DNA of 37,601 nucleotides from an uncultured Pelagibacteraceae bacterium (GTDB lineage Bacteria; Pseudomonadota; Alphaproteobacteria; Pelagibacterales; Pelagibacteraceae), in NCBI GenBank assembly GCA_902544345.1, contig CACCBT010000004.1:1-37601 (forward strand), read 5' to 3'. The translations under genes and the position numbers were made by a program. A model generated the notes under the pieces. That model searched no databases. It was not told the origin of the DNA and saw only the letters and a list, made by a program, of their open reading frames with translations. Positions 9,983 to 19,513 of the stretch are shown piece by piece. The first letter of the stretch is position 1. Each line of letters begins with the position of its first letter.

Positions 9983-10624
9983 TTAAAATCCAAAAGATAC
10001 TCTTAACTGCAAAGCGTCAGCATCTGCTGATACACTGTTAGTGTTTCCACCTGTTGCAGATATATCTATATCTTCAAAATCTGAATAAGCTAATTCAATT
10101 TTTGTATTTCCGTTTCTTTTTCCAAGACCCAATTGGTAACCAGTAATATCCTCATTACCGTAGCTTGAATTTGGAAGCGTTTCAGAAGTTGTGACTGTTG
10201 CCATATGATAACCTAATAATGCATACCAACCGTTAGAACCCATTGGCATATTTGTATATAGTGTCATTAGATCCTCAATATCGGCACTAGCTGTTCTAGT
10301 ACCATCATCGTTTTCCGCAGCGTCATCGCCATCGGTATCAGTTCTAGAACCACTACCGATTTCAATATCAACTGGAATGTATGATAAACCTATCGTGAAA
10401 CCATTGTCGCCAACGATTTCCGCAAATAAATCAGCACCATAAAACAATTCATCAAAAGATTTTGATCTATTAGATGTATCTGCAGCAGTACCTTCTGTCT
10501 CAGTACCATCTGCATTTAATTGACCGGCCATAAATCCAACGCCAAATTGGAAACCTTCGGCTTGTGCGAAAGAAGTCCAAAATAGAAGAATTGAACCAGC
10601 TATTGAACTAATTATTTTTCTCAT
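9983..10624 (-). CDS. Outer-membrane beta-barrel protein (porin-like)
   Basis: Signal peptide ending AQA, alternating amphipathic segments, C-terminal ...LQLRVSFGF with terminal Phe; acidic Asp-rich loop TDTDGDDAAENDDG. Confidence 0.75.
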   Translation of the reverse strand: MRKIISSIAGSILLFWTSFAQAEGFQFGVGFMAGQLNADGTETEGTAADTSNRSKSFDELFYGADLFAEIVGDNGFTIGLSYIPVDIEIGSGSRTDTDGDDAAENDDGTRTASADIEDLMTLYTNMPMGSNGWYALLGYHMATVTTSETLPNSSYGNEDITGYQLGLGKRNGNTKIELAYSDFEDIDISATGGNTNSVSADADALQLRVSFGF

Positions 10625-10760
10625 TTTAAAACCTATATTAATATTAATAATTATATTTTATTAAACGTTTTAGAATTGGTCGTCAAATTCAATTTATTCT
10701 TGTATTGTCGAATTAGTTAGCAATTATGCTATTTTTTGTGTTGCAATTAAACCACATACG

Positions 10761-12260
10761 CTACTTTTTAACAAAAAAACTCCTATAAATTTGCCATCCT
10801 ACTATGATTATTATGGTCAACATTATTATAATTGTTAAGGGCCTATCCCATAAAAATGTCCATGATCCGTCACTAATTAATAGAGATCTTCTTAAATTTT
10901 CTTCCATCAAGCCTCCAAGAACAAATGCTAGAATAAGAGGCGGCATTGGAAAATCGTATAAACGAAGGACAGTTGCTACAACTGCAATTCCAATCATCAT
11001 ATAAATATCAAAATTATTAAAAGACATTAAATATACTCCAGTCAGTGAAAAGAATAAAATTAAAGGGATTAAAAAAGTTCTTGGTGTTGCTAAAACTCTT
11101 GCAATATACGGTATTAAAGGAAGGTTTAGTATTAGAAGTACAACCATTCCTATGTACATAGACATAATTACAGACCAGAAAATCTCTGGATTTGTTTGAT
11201 ATAATCTTGGGCCTGGTTGAATACCAAAGCCTAACAAGGCTCCCAGCATAACAGCAGTAGTTCCGCTTCCAGGTATTCCTAATGTAAGTAGAGGAACAAA
11301 TGAACCAGAGCATGCTGCGTTGTTAGCAGTTTCTGGAGCAGCTATACCATTTACACTTCCTTTACCAAATTTTTGTTTTTCCTCATCATTGACAAAATTT
11401 CTTTCCATGCCATAAGCTAAGAAAGATGCAATCGTTGCACCTGCACCTGGCAAAACTCCAACTATAAATCCTAAAACGGATGATCTTGGAATTGTAGTGA
11501 CCATTTTTTTTGTTTCAGTTTTATCTAGTTTAATAGAACCCAATTGTGAAAGAGAAATTTGTTTTGCAGCTTTAGTTGGATCTTTAGCTTTAAAAATTAA
11601 TGTCAGTGCTTCAGTCATAGCAAAAGTAGCCATAACAACCAAAACGAAACTGATTCCATCTGATAAGTTCATGTTATTAAAGGTAAATCTTGGAATATCT
11701 GAAAGAGTATCTTGACCAACACTAGCTAACATTAATCCAAGAACTACCATCATCATAGCTTTTAAAAAATTACCTTTTGATGAAAATGCTGCTACCGCAG
11801 TTAAACCAAGAATCATTAACCCAAAATAATCTGGAGATCTAAAAGATAAACTTATTAAAGATAAGCTTGGTGCTGCAATAAGTAAAAAAATTGCAGAAAT
11901 AGTTCCCCCTGCAAATGAGCTATAAGCAGCTATCGCTAAAGCTTTACCAGCTTTACCCTGTTGTGCCATTGGATAACCATCAAAAGAAGTTGCTACAGTT
12001 CCTGGAACACCAGGTGCATTAATTAAAATTGAAGAAGTTGATCCACCAAAGACTGCACCATAATAAACTCCTGCCATTAAGATTAATCCTGTTGATGGAT
12101 CGAAACCATAAGTTATTGGTATCATTAATGCTATGGCTGTCATAGGTCCTAACCCTGGAAGCATTCCAATAATTGTTCCGGCAAAACAACCAATCATCAC
12201 CATTATTAAATTTTTAAATGATAAAGCAGTTTGTAATCCTATTAGTATTCCTTCAATCAT
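10761..12260 (-). CDS. tctA: Tripartite tricarboxylate transporter large permease, TctA family (second copy)
   Basis: GTIIGMLPGLGPMTAIALMIPITYG, GGSTSSILINAPGVPGTVATSFDGYPMAQQG, TLGIPGSGTTAVMLGALLG. Confidence 0.95.
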   Translation of the reverse strand: MIEGILIGLQTALSFKNLIMVMIGCFAGTIIGMLPGLGPMTAIALMIPITYGFDPSTGLILMAGVYYGAVFGGSTSSILINAPGVPGTVATSFDGYPMAQQGKAGKALAIAAYSSFAGGTISAIFLLIAAPSLSLISLSFRSPDYFGLMILGLTAVAAFSSKGNFLKAMMMVVLGLMLASVGQDTLSDIPRFTFNNMNLSDGISFVLVVMATFAMTEALTLIFKAKDPTKAAKQISLSQLGSIKLDKTETKKMVTTIPRSSVLGFIVGVLPGAGATIASFLAYGMERNFVNDEEKQKFGKGSVNGIAAPETANNAACSGSFVPLLTLGIPGSGTTAVMLGALLGFGIQPGPRLYQTNPEIFWSVIMSMYIGMVVLLILNLPLIPYIARVLATPRTFLIPLILFFSLTGVYLMSFNNFDIYMMIGIAVVATVLRLYDFPMPPLILAFVLGGLMEENLRRSLLISDGSWTFLWDRPLTIIIMLTIIIIVGWQIYRSFFVKK

Positions 12261-12727
12261 CCCATTATTCCTAAGTATTTTAAGAAAGGATCGCGTAAGT
12301 AAATATTAAGTAATCCGTGAAGAAGGAACATAAATATTGCTACAAATGGAAAAGATAGAGTAAATATCCAAATCCATTTTCGTTCACCTAAAATTATGTA
12401 AGATGCAACTAAAAAAATTGAAGTTGAAAGAAAATATCCAACTCTTAAAATTGTTAGACCATATAAAATCATTAAAACAACTAGTCCAATGGTTTTCTTA
12501 TAATCTAAAACTTTTAAATCTACGTTAGTAGGGTTTGTTTCTGGTAAGATAATATAAAGCGCAGAAAAAACTAATCCGGAAAAACCTAAATAAATTGGAA
12601 ATGTCTTTGCATTAAATGGAGCATTTTCATCAAAAGCAAAGACCTGTATCTGATAAGCTGTATATAAATAAAAACCTGAAAAGATAAAGAAGAGCAGTGA
12701 AATCAATTTTGATGGACTAATTTTCAC
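12257..12727 (-). CDS. tctB: Tripartite tricarboxylate transporter small permease, TctB family (second copy)
   Basis: Hydrophobic 156 aa protein, 4-nt overlap with tctA. Confidence 0.85.
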   Translation of the reverse strand: MKISPSKLISLLFFIFSGFYLYTAYQIQVFAFDENAPFNAKTFPIYLGFSGLVFSALYIILPETNPTNVDLKVLDYKKTIGLVVLMILYGLTILRVGYFLSTSIFLVASYIILGERKWIWIFTLSFPFVAIFMFLLHGLLNIYLRDPFLKYLGIMG

Positions 12728-12750
12728 TGCTCTTACTTCAAGTTAATTAA

Positions 12751-13731
12751 CTAGATAACACCTAGTTTTTTCATTAACTTTGTCATCTCTTTTGTTTGAC
12801 CATCTAAGAAACTGTCAAACTTACGTCCTGGGTTATAAATATTTACCCAAGCATTTCTTTTTCTTACTGCTTCCCATTCAGGAGTTTTTTGAACATCACC
12901 TAACATTTTCTCGATCTTCTTAACATCTGAACTTGGCATACTCTTAGGAGCAAAGAAACCTCTCCAGTTAACAAACTGAACATCGTATCCTTGTTCTTTC
13001 AAAGTTGGGACTTCTGGAGCATCACCTACTCTTTTAGGAGCTGTGATACCAATAATTCTTACTTGGTCTCTAGCACCCATTACTTCGCCCAAACCAGTTG
13101 AAAGAATTTGAGTTTCTCCTGATAAAAGTCCAGCTAAAGCTTTACCACCAGCATCGTAAGGTACGTAAACTACATCGTTAGGATTTGCACCGGCTTCTTG
13201 AAATGCAAGTGCACCAATTAAATGGTCCATGCTTCCTCTTACAGAACCGCCGGCCATTTTTACTGACTTAGGATTTTTTTTGTAAGCATCCACTACATCT
13301 TTAAAGTTCTTGTATGGTGAATTTTTAGCAACTGCTATTGCACCGTAGTCACCGATTACACCAGCGATTGGCTTAACGTCTTTGTAAGATAATACGCCAG
13401 ATCCTTTAACATACCCTTTGTGTCTAGTGATTGATCTTAACACTAAAGGTGTTGATTGAACTAATACAGTTCCCTCAGGCTTCGAATTGATTATGTAAGA
13501 TAGAGCCTTTCCTCCACCACCACCTGACATATTTTCAAATGAAGCGCTTTTTAGAAAACCAGCTTTAGTTAAAGCTTCGCCAGTTCCTCTAGCAGTTCCA
13601 TCCCAACCACCGCCAGCACCACCACCGATAATGAAATGTAATTTATCAATTGCAAAGCTGGTTGATGAGATTGAAGTTAAAAGAACAGTTGCGAAAACTA
13701 AGCTAATTAATTTTTTCAAATTATTAAACAT
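12751..13731 (-). CDS. tctC: Tripartite tricarboxylate transporter substrate-binding protein, TctC/Bug family (second copy)
   Basis: Signal peptide, LHFIIGGGAGGGWDGTARGTGEAL, GGSVRGSMDHL, YVPYDAGGKALAGLLSGE. Confidence 0.92.
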   Translation of the reverse strand: MFNNLKKLISLVFATVLLTSISSTSFAIDKLHFIIGGGAGGGWDGTARGTGEALTKAGFLKSASFENMSGGGGGKALSYIINSKPEGTVLVQSTPLVLRSITRHKGYVKGSGVLSYKDVKPIAGVIGDYGAIAVAKNSPYKNFKDVVDAYKKNPKSVKMAGGSVRGSMDHLIGALAFQEAGANPNDVVYVPYDAGGKALAGLLSGETQILSTGLGEVMGARDQVRIIGITAPKRVGDAPEVPTLKEQGYDVQFVNWRGFFAPKSMPSSDVKKIEKMLGDVQKTPEWEAVRKRNAWVNIYNPGRKFDSFLDGQTKEMTKLMKKLGVI

Positions 13732-13822
13732 ATTATTTCCCTCTGTTAATTAATTATTATTGAGATATTAAAATAAAAATATTATTGAGAGTCAACAGAG
13801 TTTTAATGCAAGATGATTGATA

Positions 13823-14719
13823 TTAATGGAAAAAAGTTCCTCTAATTCTAAGTAATTCCCTAGATAACCCAGAATGCTCTTTAAAAGCTTTTCTTCCATG
13901 AAGCCAAAAATAATTATTTGAAAAAATTGTAGATCCTACGGGTAAAGGGAAACTTATTTTATTTTTACTTTGCTCTAATGCATCAGATAGTTTTTGTAAA
14001 AATAAACCTTGTTTCATATTTTTTGGTTCGGGAAATTGATCAATGTAGGAAATTATTGGTTTACCATTTTTATCTTTTGAAAAAACTGGATGCTCAACTT
14101 TATAATCGACATTTTTACTTTTTGGTGATCCCCAAACGAAATCTTCTTGACCTACAGGATCACTGCTAAGATCCTCCAAATGCTCCCAGTCATCTAAATG
14201 TAAAATTACACTTTCTCCCCCACTAACATTTTGTTCTTCCATTTTTGTCATTATTAACCAATCAGTTTTCTCTTTTACGTACGTTCCATCAGTATGAAGA
14301 TCTAAATTTGTATAGGCTTTTCTAAGATAAGAGTCGCTACTATCTTGGTGTTTGACATGAAACCTGGCATAATATTTACCAGTCATGGAATCAAAATTAG
14401 GATTACCAACTAAATAAGCAAGACCTGTCGAAAGCTTTACCAGAAAATCTTTATCAAATTTTTTATTATTAATATCGGGTTCTACGATCGCTGTGCCTGT
14501 GCTGCGATCATTAAGAATTTCACTTAAAGTTTTACTTAATTTATTTTGAAATACTTCATCTAAGCTTTTCGCTAAACTAAATCTAGAAAATGGTTTGTAT
14601 TCTAAAGACAATATTGAATGTTTTTTAAAAGGAAAAATCAATCTATCTAAGTCACTTTCATTTAACTTAATTACTCGAACTCTCTTAGAGTTGTTATGAT
14701 CTGTAATTGAAAAACTCAT
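13823..14719 (-). CDS. glaH: CsiD/GlaH-family Fe(II)/2-oxoglutarate-dependent glutarate 2-hydroxylase
   Basis: Strong recalled similarity to E. coli CsiD/GlaH: YYARFHVKHQDSSDSYLRKAYTNLDLHTDGTYVKEKTDWLIMTKMEEQNVSGGESVILHLDDWEHL, YIDQFPEPK, NNYFWLHGRKAF; His-x-Asp (LHTDGTY) and distal His (WLHGR). Confidence 0.85.
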   Translation of the reverse strand: MSFSITDHNNSKRVRVIKLNESDLDRLIFPFKKHSILSLEYKPFSRFSLAKSLDEVFQNKLSKTLSEILNDRSTGTAIVEPDINNKKFDKDFLVKLSTGLAYLVGNPNFDSMTGKYYARFHVKHQDSSDSYLRKAYTNLDLHTDGTYVKEKTDWLIMTKMEEQNVSGGESVILHLDDWEHLEDLSSDPVGQEDFVWGSPKSKNVDYKVEHPVFSKDKNGKPIISYIDQFPEPKNMKQGLFLQKLSDALEQSKNKISFPLPVGSTIFSNNYFWLHGRKAFKEHSGLSRELLRIRGTFFH

Positions 14720-14794
14720 TTACTCAATATTACCCATGATCCACAAAACAATAAAAATTGCTAATATTGGTTCCATTATTAATTTTACCACAAA

Positions 14795-15133
14795 TTAGAT
14801 GTTAGTCAAAAAACTTAGCAAAAATGCCGAAGCAATTGTAGGAATTACTAAATTTTTTTTTGATAATATAAATATTGAAATGCAGGTAAAGAATACTATT
14901 AGTCTCATTATTAATTCAGAGTCCGCTAAAACTCCGGCAGGAAAAATAATCATTCTTCCCAGCAAAGCCGCCAAAGTTGAGTAAGCAACACAATTAAACC
15001 ATTTAAATATTTTTGATTTTACGCTCACTTTTTCAGATGTTAAAGCTCCCATAAATCTTGAAATGTATGTTGCAATTGAGGTTGCTATAATAGCTAAAAT
15101 GATAATTTGACTACTAACCATTTTTTTCTCCAA
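14795..15133 (-). CDS. azlD: AzlD-family branched-chain amino acid exporter small subunit
   Basis: 112 aa, TYISRFMGALTSE N-terminus; overlaps azlC by 20 nt. Confidence 0.82.
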   Translation of the reverse strand: MEKKMVSSQIIILAIIATSIATYISRFMGALTSEKVSVKSKIFKWFNCVAYSTLAALLGRMIIFPAGVLADSELIMRLIVFFTCISIFILSKKNLVIPTIASAFLLSFLTNI

Positions 15134-15815
15134 GTAGAAAAGCTACTGATCCAGCAATCAATCCAGCAAATAATAATGACCACTCAGAGGAAAATATATA
15201 AATTACTGGGCCTAATATTGTTCCTAGAATAACCGAGATAGATACAGCTAGGTTATTCATAGCACCAATCATCATACAAAAAAAATAAATTGGATTTACG
15301 ATAGCTAAGCCGATCAACATTTCTTTATTTAATAAATCAGCTGCTAAATATCCAATAACTGTCATAAGAATTGCGGTAAGCCAAGTGCCGGTACCTATGC
15401 CCATCCAAAAATCTATTCGATATTTTGCATTTACCTTTTTATAAGATTCTTTAGCGATTAACCAAGAAGAAACTGCAAGGAAGTGACAGGATAAATAATA
15501 CTTCCACTTTGGTTGCGATTTGTGTTCAAGTAAAGGAAACAAAGAAACTGTCATTGGATAAAGTCTAAAATTTACTAGCCAAACTGCTAAAAAAATATTT
15601 ATTACAGATGCGCCTAATAATAATGACTCTGCCATCACTAATTGACCGGGTAGTGCGTAAGTAAATAAACTTGAGGCAGCACTTTGTTGAATGTTAAAGC
15701 CTGCATCTTTAAATAAAGCTCCTAGAGCAACAAAGCAAGCGGCTAAGGGCAAAGCTGGACTTCTAGCACCTTTTAAAGATTTTAATCCTGTAAAGAAAAC
15801 TTGTGAGTTAATCAT
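15114..15815 (-). CDS. azlC: AzlC-family branched-chain amino acid exporter large subunit
   Basis: FVALGALFKDAGFNIQQSAASSLFTYALPGQLVMAESLL, VNFRLYPMTVSL typical AzlC. Confidence 0.88.
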   Translation of the reverse strand: MINSQVFFTGLKSLKGARSPALPLAACFVALGALFKDAGFNIQQSAASSLFTYALPGQLVMAESLLLGASVINIFLAVWLVNFRLYPMTVSLFPLLEHKSQPKWKYYLSCHFLAVSSWLIAKESYKKVNAKYRIDFWMGIGTGTWLTAILMTVIGYLAADLLNKEMLIGLAIVNPIYFFCMMIGAMNNLAVSISVILGTILGPVIYIFSSEWSLLFAGLIAGSVAFLLGEKNG

Positions 15816-16597
15816 CCACCAAGGAATAATCTTCCTACATCTGGATTTTTTAAAAGATCATCCCCTTTTCCTGCAATTGCAGTTTGCCCTGATACTAAAA
15901 CATAACCTATATCTGAAAACTCTAAACCTTTTTTAGCATTCTGTTCTACAAGTATTATTGTTTTCTTCTCTGCTTTTTGAAGATCTTCTAAAATTTCAAA
16001 AACCATATTTATATATTTTGGTTCCAAACCAATTGATGGTTCATCTACTAATAAAACTGATGGTTTCATAACTAACGCTCTTGAAATTTCTAATAATCTT
16101 CTCTCACCACCTGATAAAACTTTTGCAGGTTGATTTCTTCTATTTCTTAATCTCTCATATTTTTGAAAAATTCTCTCAGCTTCTTCATAAGCCTCGTCTT
16201 GTTTATCTTTAATGTATCCACCCATTAAAAGATTTTCCTCAACTGTCATATCAGGAAATACTGAGTTATCTTGTAAGATATAAGCTATGCCCACTTTACT
16301 AAGCTTCTGTGCAGGAGTTAATGTCGTAATCTCATTTCCTTCTAATTCAATTTTCCCATCAAAAATATTTGTAAATCCATATATGGAGTGAAGTATTGTA
16401 GATTTTCCTGCTCCGTTAGGACCTATTAAACATAAAGATTGAGCCTTACTGACTGTTAAATCAAAATTATGAAGAATCTCCATTTTTCCATAGCCAGCAT
16501 TTAAACCTCTTATGGTTAAATGAACATCGTTAGGAGACAATTTATTCAAATCTTCTAAACCAGGCGCTTTACCTAAAACATCGTATTGATTTGCCAT
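15812..16597 (-). CDS. livF: Branched-chain amino acid-type ABC transporter ATPase
   Basis: Walker A GPNGAGKST, signature LSGGERR, LLVDEPSIGLEPKY. Confidence 0.92.
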   Translation of the reverse strand: MANQYDVLGKAPGLEDLNKLSPNDVHLTIRGLNAGYGKMEILHNFDLTVSKAQSLCLIGPNGAGKSTILHSIYGFTNIFDGKIELEGNEITTLTPAQKLSKVGIAYILQDNSVFPDMTVEENLLMGGYIKDKQDEAYEEAERIFQKYERLRNRRNQPAKVLSGGERRLLEISRALVMKPSVLLVDEPSIGLEPKYINMVFEILEDLQKAEKKTIILVEQNAKKGLEFSDIGYVLVSGQTAIAGKGDDLLKNPDVGRLFLGG

Positions 16598-17331
16598 TAT
16601 TGCGCCCCTAAATAAGCATCAACAACTCGCTTATCATTTTTAATTTGATCTGGTGAACCTTCCGCTAGCATTTTACCGTGCGCTAAACAGAAAATTTTTT
16701 GTGCTAAACTCATAATTACTTTCATATTGTGCTCTATGACTAATAAAGTAATTCCATAATCTTTATTTATTTTAATTAATCTATCTATAATTCCATTAAT
16801 TAAAGTTGGATTAATTCCAGCTGTGGGCTCGTCTAATAAAAGCATTTTAGGCTCATTCATTAAAGCCATTGCTAATTCAAGTAATTTCTGTTGTCCAAAT
16901 GATAAATCCCCTGCTCTCAAATTTCTTTTTTGATAAAGACCAACAAAGTTTAAAATATTTTCTGCTTTCTCAGTTAGTTCAACAGGTACTTTTGCGAAAA
17001 TAAATCCTGAATCACTAGCTTTGTGACTTATTAGCATATTCTCTACACAATTAAGTTTTGAATAAATTCTTGTTTGTTGAAAGGTTCTTAACAAACCGAG
17101 TTTAGCGACTGCCGGCACAGGCATTTCGGAAACTTCTGTATTATCAAAAACAATTGATCCTTTATCAATCGGATGAGTTCCTACAATAGAGTTAAATAAA
17201 GTAGTTTTACCTGAACCATTAGGTCCTATTAAACCAACAATAGATCCCTGTTCTACTGAAACAGAAATATCTACGTTAGCTTGAACACCGCCAAAAGATT
17301 TACTAACATTTTTAACTTGTAAAATACTCAT
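16597..17331 (-). CDS. livG: Branched-chain amino acid-type ABC transporter ATPase
   Basis: GPNGSGKTT, LSFGQQKLLELA, LLLDEPTAGINPTLING, LLVIEHNMKVIM. Confidence 0.92.
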   Translation of the reverse strand: MSILQVKNVSKSFGGVQANVDISVSVEQGSIVGLIGPNGSGKTTLFNSIVGTHPIDKGSIVFDNTEVSEMPVPAVAKLGLLRTFQQTRIYSKLNCVENMLISHKASDSGFIFAKVPVELTEKAENILNFVGLYQKRNLRAGDLSFGQQKLLELAMALMNEPKMLLLDEPTAGINPTLINGIIDRLIKINKDYGITLLVIEHNMKVIMSLAQKIFCLAHGKMLAEGSPDQIKNDKRVVDAYLGAQ

Positions 17332-18386
17332 TTTAATTCTACCTGTGCTTTACGATCTTTTTCATCTATGACTTCACCAAATCTTTCAGGGTATTTTTCT
17401 CGCAACCAACCCATTAATCCCTCTGGAAAATAAACTACGATTACAACAATTAAAACTCCTAGTGCAACATACTGCCAGCCTAAAATTAATGTCCAAAGAC
17501 CTTCTTTAAAGAAATGAAATAAAGTTGCTCCAATTACTGGGCCCCACAAAGTTCCTTTACCGCCAAGAATTGCCATAAGAACCATAAATACTCCCATCTC
17601 TCTTCCGTCAAATGCAACGTCAGTAGAGTCTATATATCCAATTAGTCCACCCATAATTCCACCAGCAAGACCGCAGAAGAATGCTGAACACATCCAACCT
17701 ACAATTTTATATTTCATAGTTTGAATACCCATTGCCTCTGCTTTATCTTCATTATCTCTTATTGCATTTAAAATTAATCTAAATCTAGAACCATAAATAT
17801 ATTTAACAAAAACAAATGTACCGACTAATAATGCAAAACTTAAAAAGTAGAAAAACTTTCCTCTAGCTTCAGTATCAACTATTTCTGCAGGAAAAGGTGG
17901 TGTAGTAAATCCTTGACCAGCTCCAATGATTTCTATTCCTCCAGCAATTTCACCTGCAGCGATACCTAAACCTAAAGTACAAATCGCAAAGTAATGTCCT
18001 CTCAAACCTAAAATAGCATAACCTATGGCTCCTGCGATAATGGCAGGAATAATTGCTGAAACTAATAATCCGACACCTATTCCTTGAAAATATTGTGCTG
18101 TAGTATGAACAAAAGTTTTTTCACCGCCGCTTTCTGTCCATTCTGCTAATGGGAAAAACATTCCCACTTGAACTGAAGCGGTTAAATACATCCCGAGACC
18201 ATAAAAAAGAATATTTCCAAAAGTATTGTAACCCATTTCTCCACCTTGTAAATTCCAAGTCATTGCCAGAACAATCAAGACACAAAGATATGTAAGTTGA
18301 ACTTTAAAAGCAGAGAATAAAAAAGGTGCAGCTAAACCTAAAATAATTAGGCCAGAATATAATATTAAATCTTTTTGTTTCATCAT
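17328..18386 (-). CDS. livM: Branched-chain amino acid-type ABC transporter permease
   Basis: ALGLRGHYFAICTLGLGIAAGEIAGG..., RLILNAIRDNEDKAEAMGI hallmark of LivM. Confidence 0.92.
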   Translation of the reverse strand: MMKQKDLILYSGLIILGLAAPFLFSAFKVQLTYLCVLIVLAMTWNLQGGEMGYNTFGNILFYGLGMYLTASVQVGMFFPLAEWTESGGEKTFVHTTAQYFQGIGVGLLVSAIIPAIIAGAIGYAILGLRGHYFAICTLGLGIAAGEIAGGIEIIGAGQGFTTPPFPAEIVDTEARGKFFYFLSFALLVGTFVFVKYIYGSRFRLILNAIRDNEDKAEAMGIQTMKYKIVGWMCSAFFCGLAGGIMGGLIGYIDSTDVAFDGREMGVFMVLMAILGGKGTLWGPVIGATLFHFFKEGLWTLILGWQYVALGVLIVVIVVYFPEGLMGWLREKYPERFGEVIDEKDRKAQVELK

Positions 18387-19513
18387 AATAAATTTTCCTT
18401 AAAGAAATTTATAAATTGAGGCATATAAGTATTCGCGTTATCTCCGCCTATAGTTACTCCTTTAGAAATGCATTTTTCTTTTTTCATAACTTTAAAACCA
18501 GTTTTCCAAGCTTTTCTGGGATTTTTTTGTGCAGCTTCATAAAATTCCTCCACTGATGCATATTTTTTATGTTTATTTACCATCCACTCAACCCATATAG
18601 GATTTGTAAATCGACCTTCATTATCAACAAAAAAATCTGGACAATCATGAAGTGTCATCGCCATTTTCTCTCTCCATGGTTTTTTACCTGCGTGCCATAC
18701 ATGGTACCAACCTTCTTTAATATCAACTTTTACTTTTCCTGGAGGAGCTTTAATTCTTTCGGCATGTTCTTTACAAAACTTAGCTAAAGTATAATCGTCT
18801 GCGCCGCCGTGCACTACAAGCATTGTGGTATTAGAAGTTAATTCTGGCTCTGCAAAAAAGCCAGCCATCCTACATTCTGCTGCTTCAGGTAAAATCGCAT
18901 CAAAACCTTTTGTGCCACCAAGAAACTTCGATGTAAGTTTAACATCCGATAAAAAAAATGAATTAGTTCCACCTCTCGAGTGGCCAGTAGTTCCAAATTT
19001 CCCATTAGATCTAGGATGAGATTGTAAAACTTTTAGAGCCATAAGTGCATCAATAGCTCCATTAATTAAAGGAACTTTAGACTGGTCTCGCCATGTAGAC
19101 CTGGCACCTCTTGCACAAAAATTATCAATGTACATAACACCAATGCCCTCTTTCAGAAGATTGTGTGCAGCATGATACACGAAGTCATCCCAAACGTAAT
19201 CTCCTGGTCCTCCGCTACTATGCGTGTAAATTACTATAGGAACTTTACCTGTTCCCTCTGGCAATCGAAGATATCCTGTAATTTCAACAGGGTTATTTAA
19301 ATGACCATCTATTAAGACTGTTCTCTGATCAAATCCAGTATAGGAACTAAATTTGATTATTTCACCCCCATCATAACCCTTTAATTTGGAAATACCTTTA
19401 AGCATCGATAATTTTTTTCTGCAATTGTCTTTGGAATTAAAATTTGGTGGTTCATGAGCTAGTAAGCTAGTCGAGAATAAAATTGCAAATAAGATAAGAA
19501 AACTTTTCTTCAT
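18383..19513 (-). CDS. Secreted alpha/beta hydrolase (dienelactone hydrolase-like)
   Basis: Signal peptide MKKSFLILFAILFSTSLLAHE; nucleophile motif GTTGHSRGG; VVHGGADDYT; HVWH. 4-nt overlaps on both sides within the liv operon. Confidence 0.82.
   Translation of the reverse strand: MKKSFLILFAILFSTSLLAHEPPNFNSKDNCRKKLSMLKGISKLKGYDGGEIIKFSSYTGFDQRTVLIDGHLNNPVEITGYLRLPEGTGKVPIVIYTHSSGGPGDYVWDDFVYHAAHNLLKEGIGVMYIDNFCARGARSTWRDQSKVPLINGAIDALMALKVLQSHPRSNGKFGTTGHSRGGTNSFFLSDVKLTSKFLGGTKGFDAILPEAAECRMAGFFAEPELTSNTTMLVVHGGADDYTLAKFCKEHAERIKAPPGKVKVDIKEGWYHVWHAGKKPWREKMAMTLHDCPDFFVDNEGRFTNPIWVEWMVNKHKKYASVEEFYEAAQKNPRKAWKTGFKVMKKEKCISKGVTIGGDNANTYMPQFINFFKENLL

Noticed and set aside
11017-11715. 98-aa minus and 72-aa plus ORFs
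   Set aside because: Out-of-frame or antisense within the second tctA.
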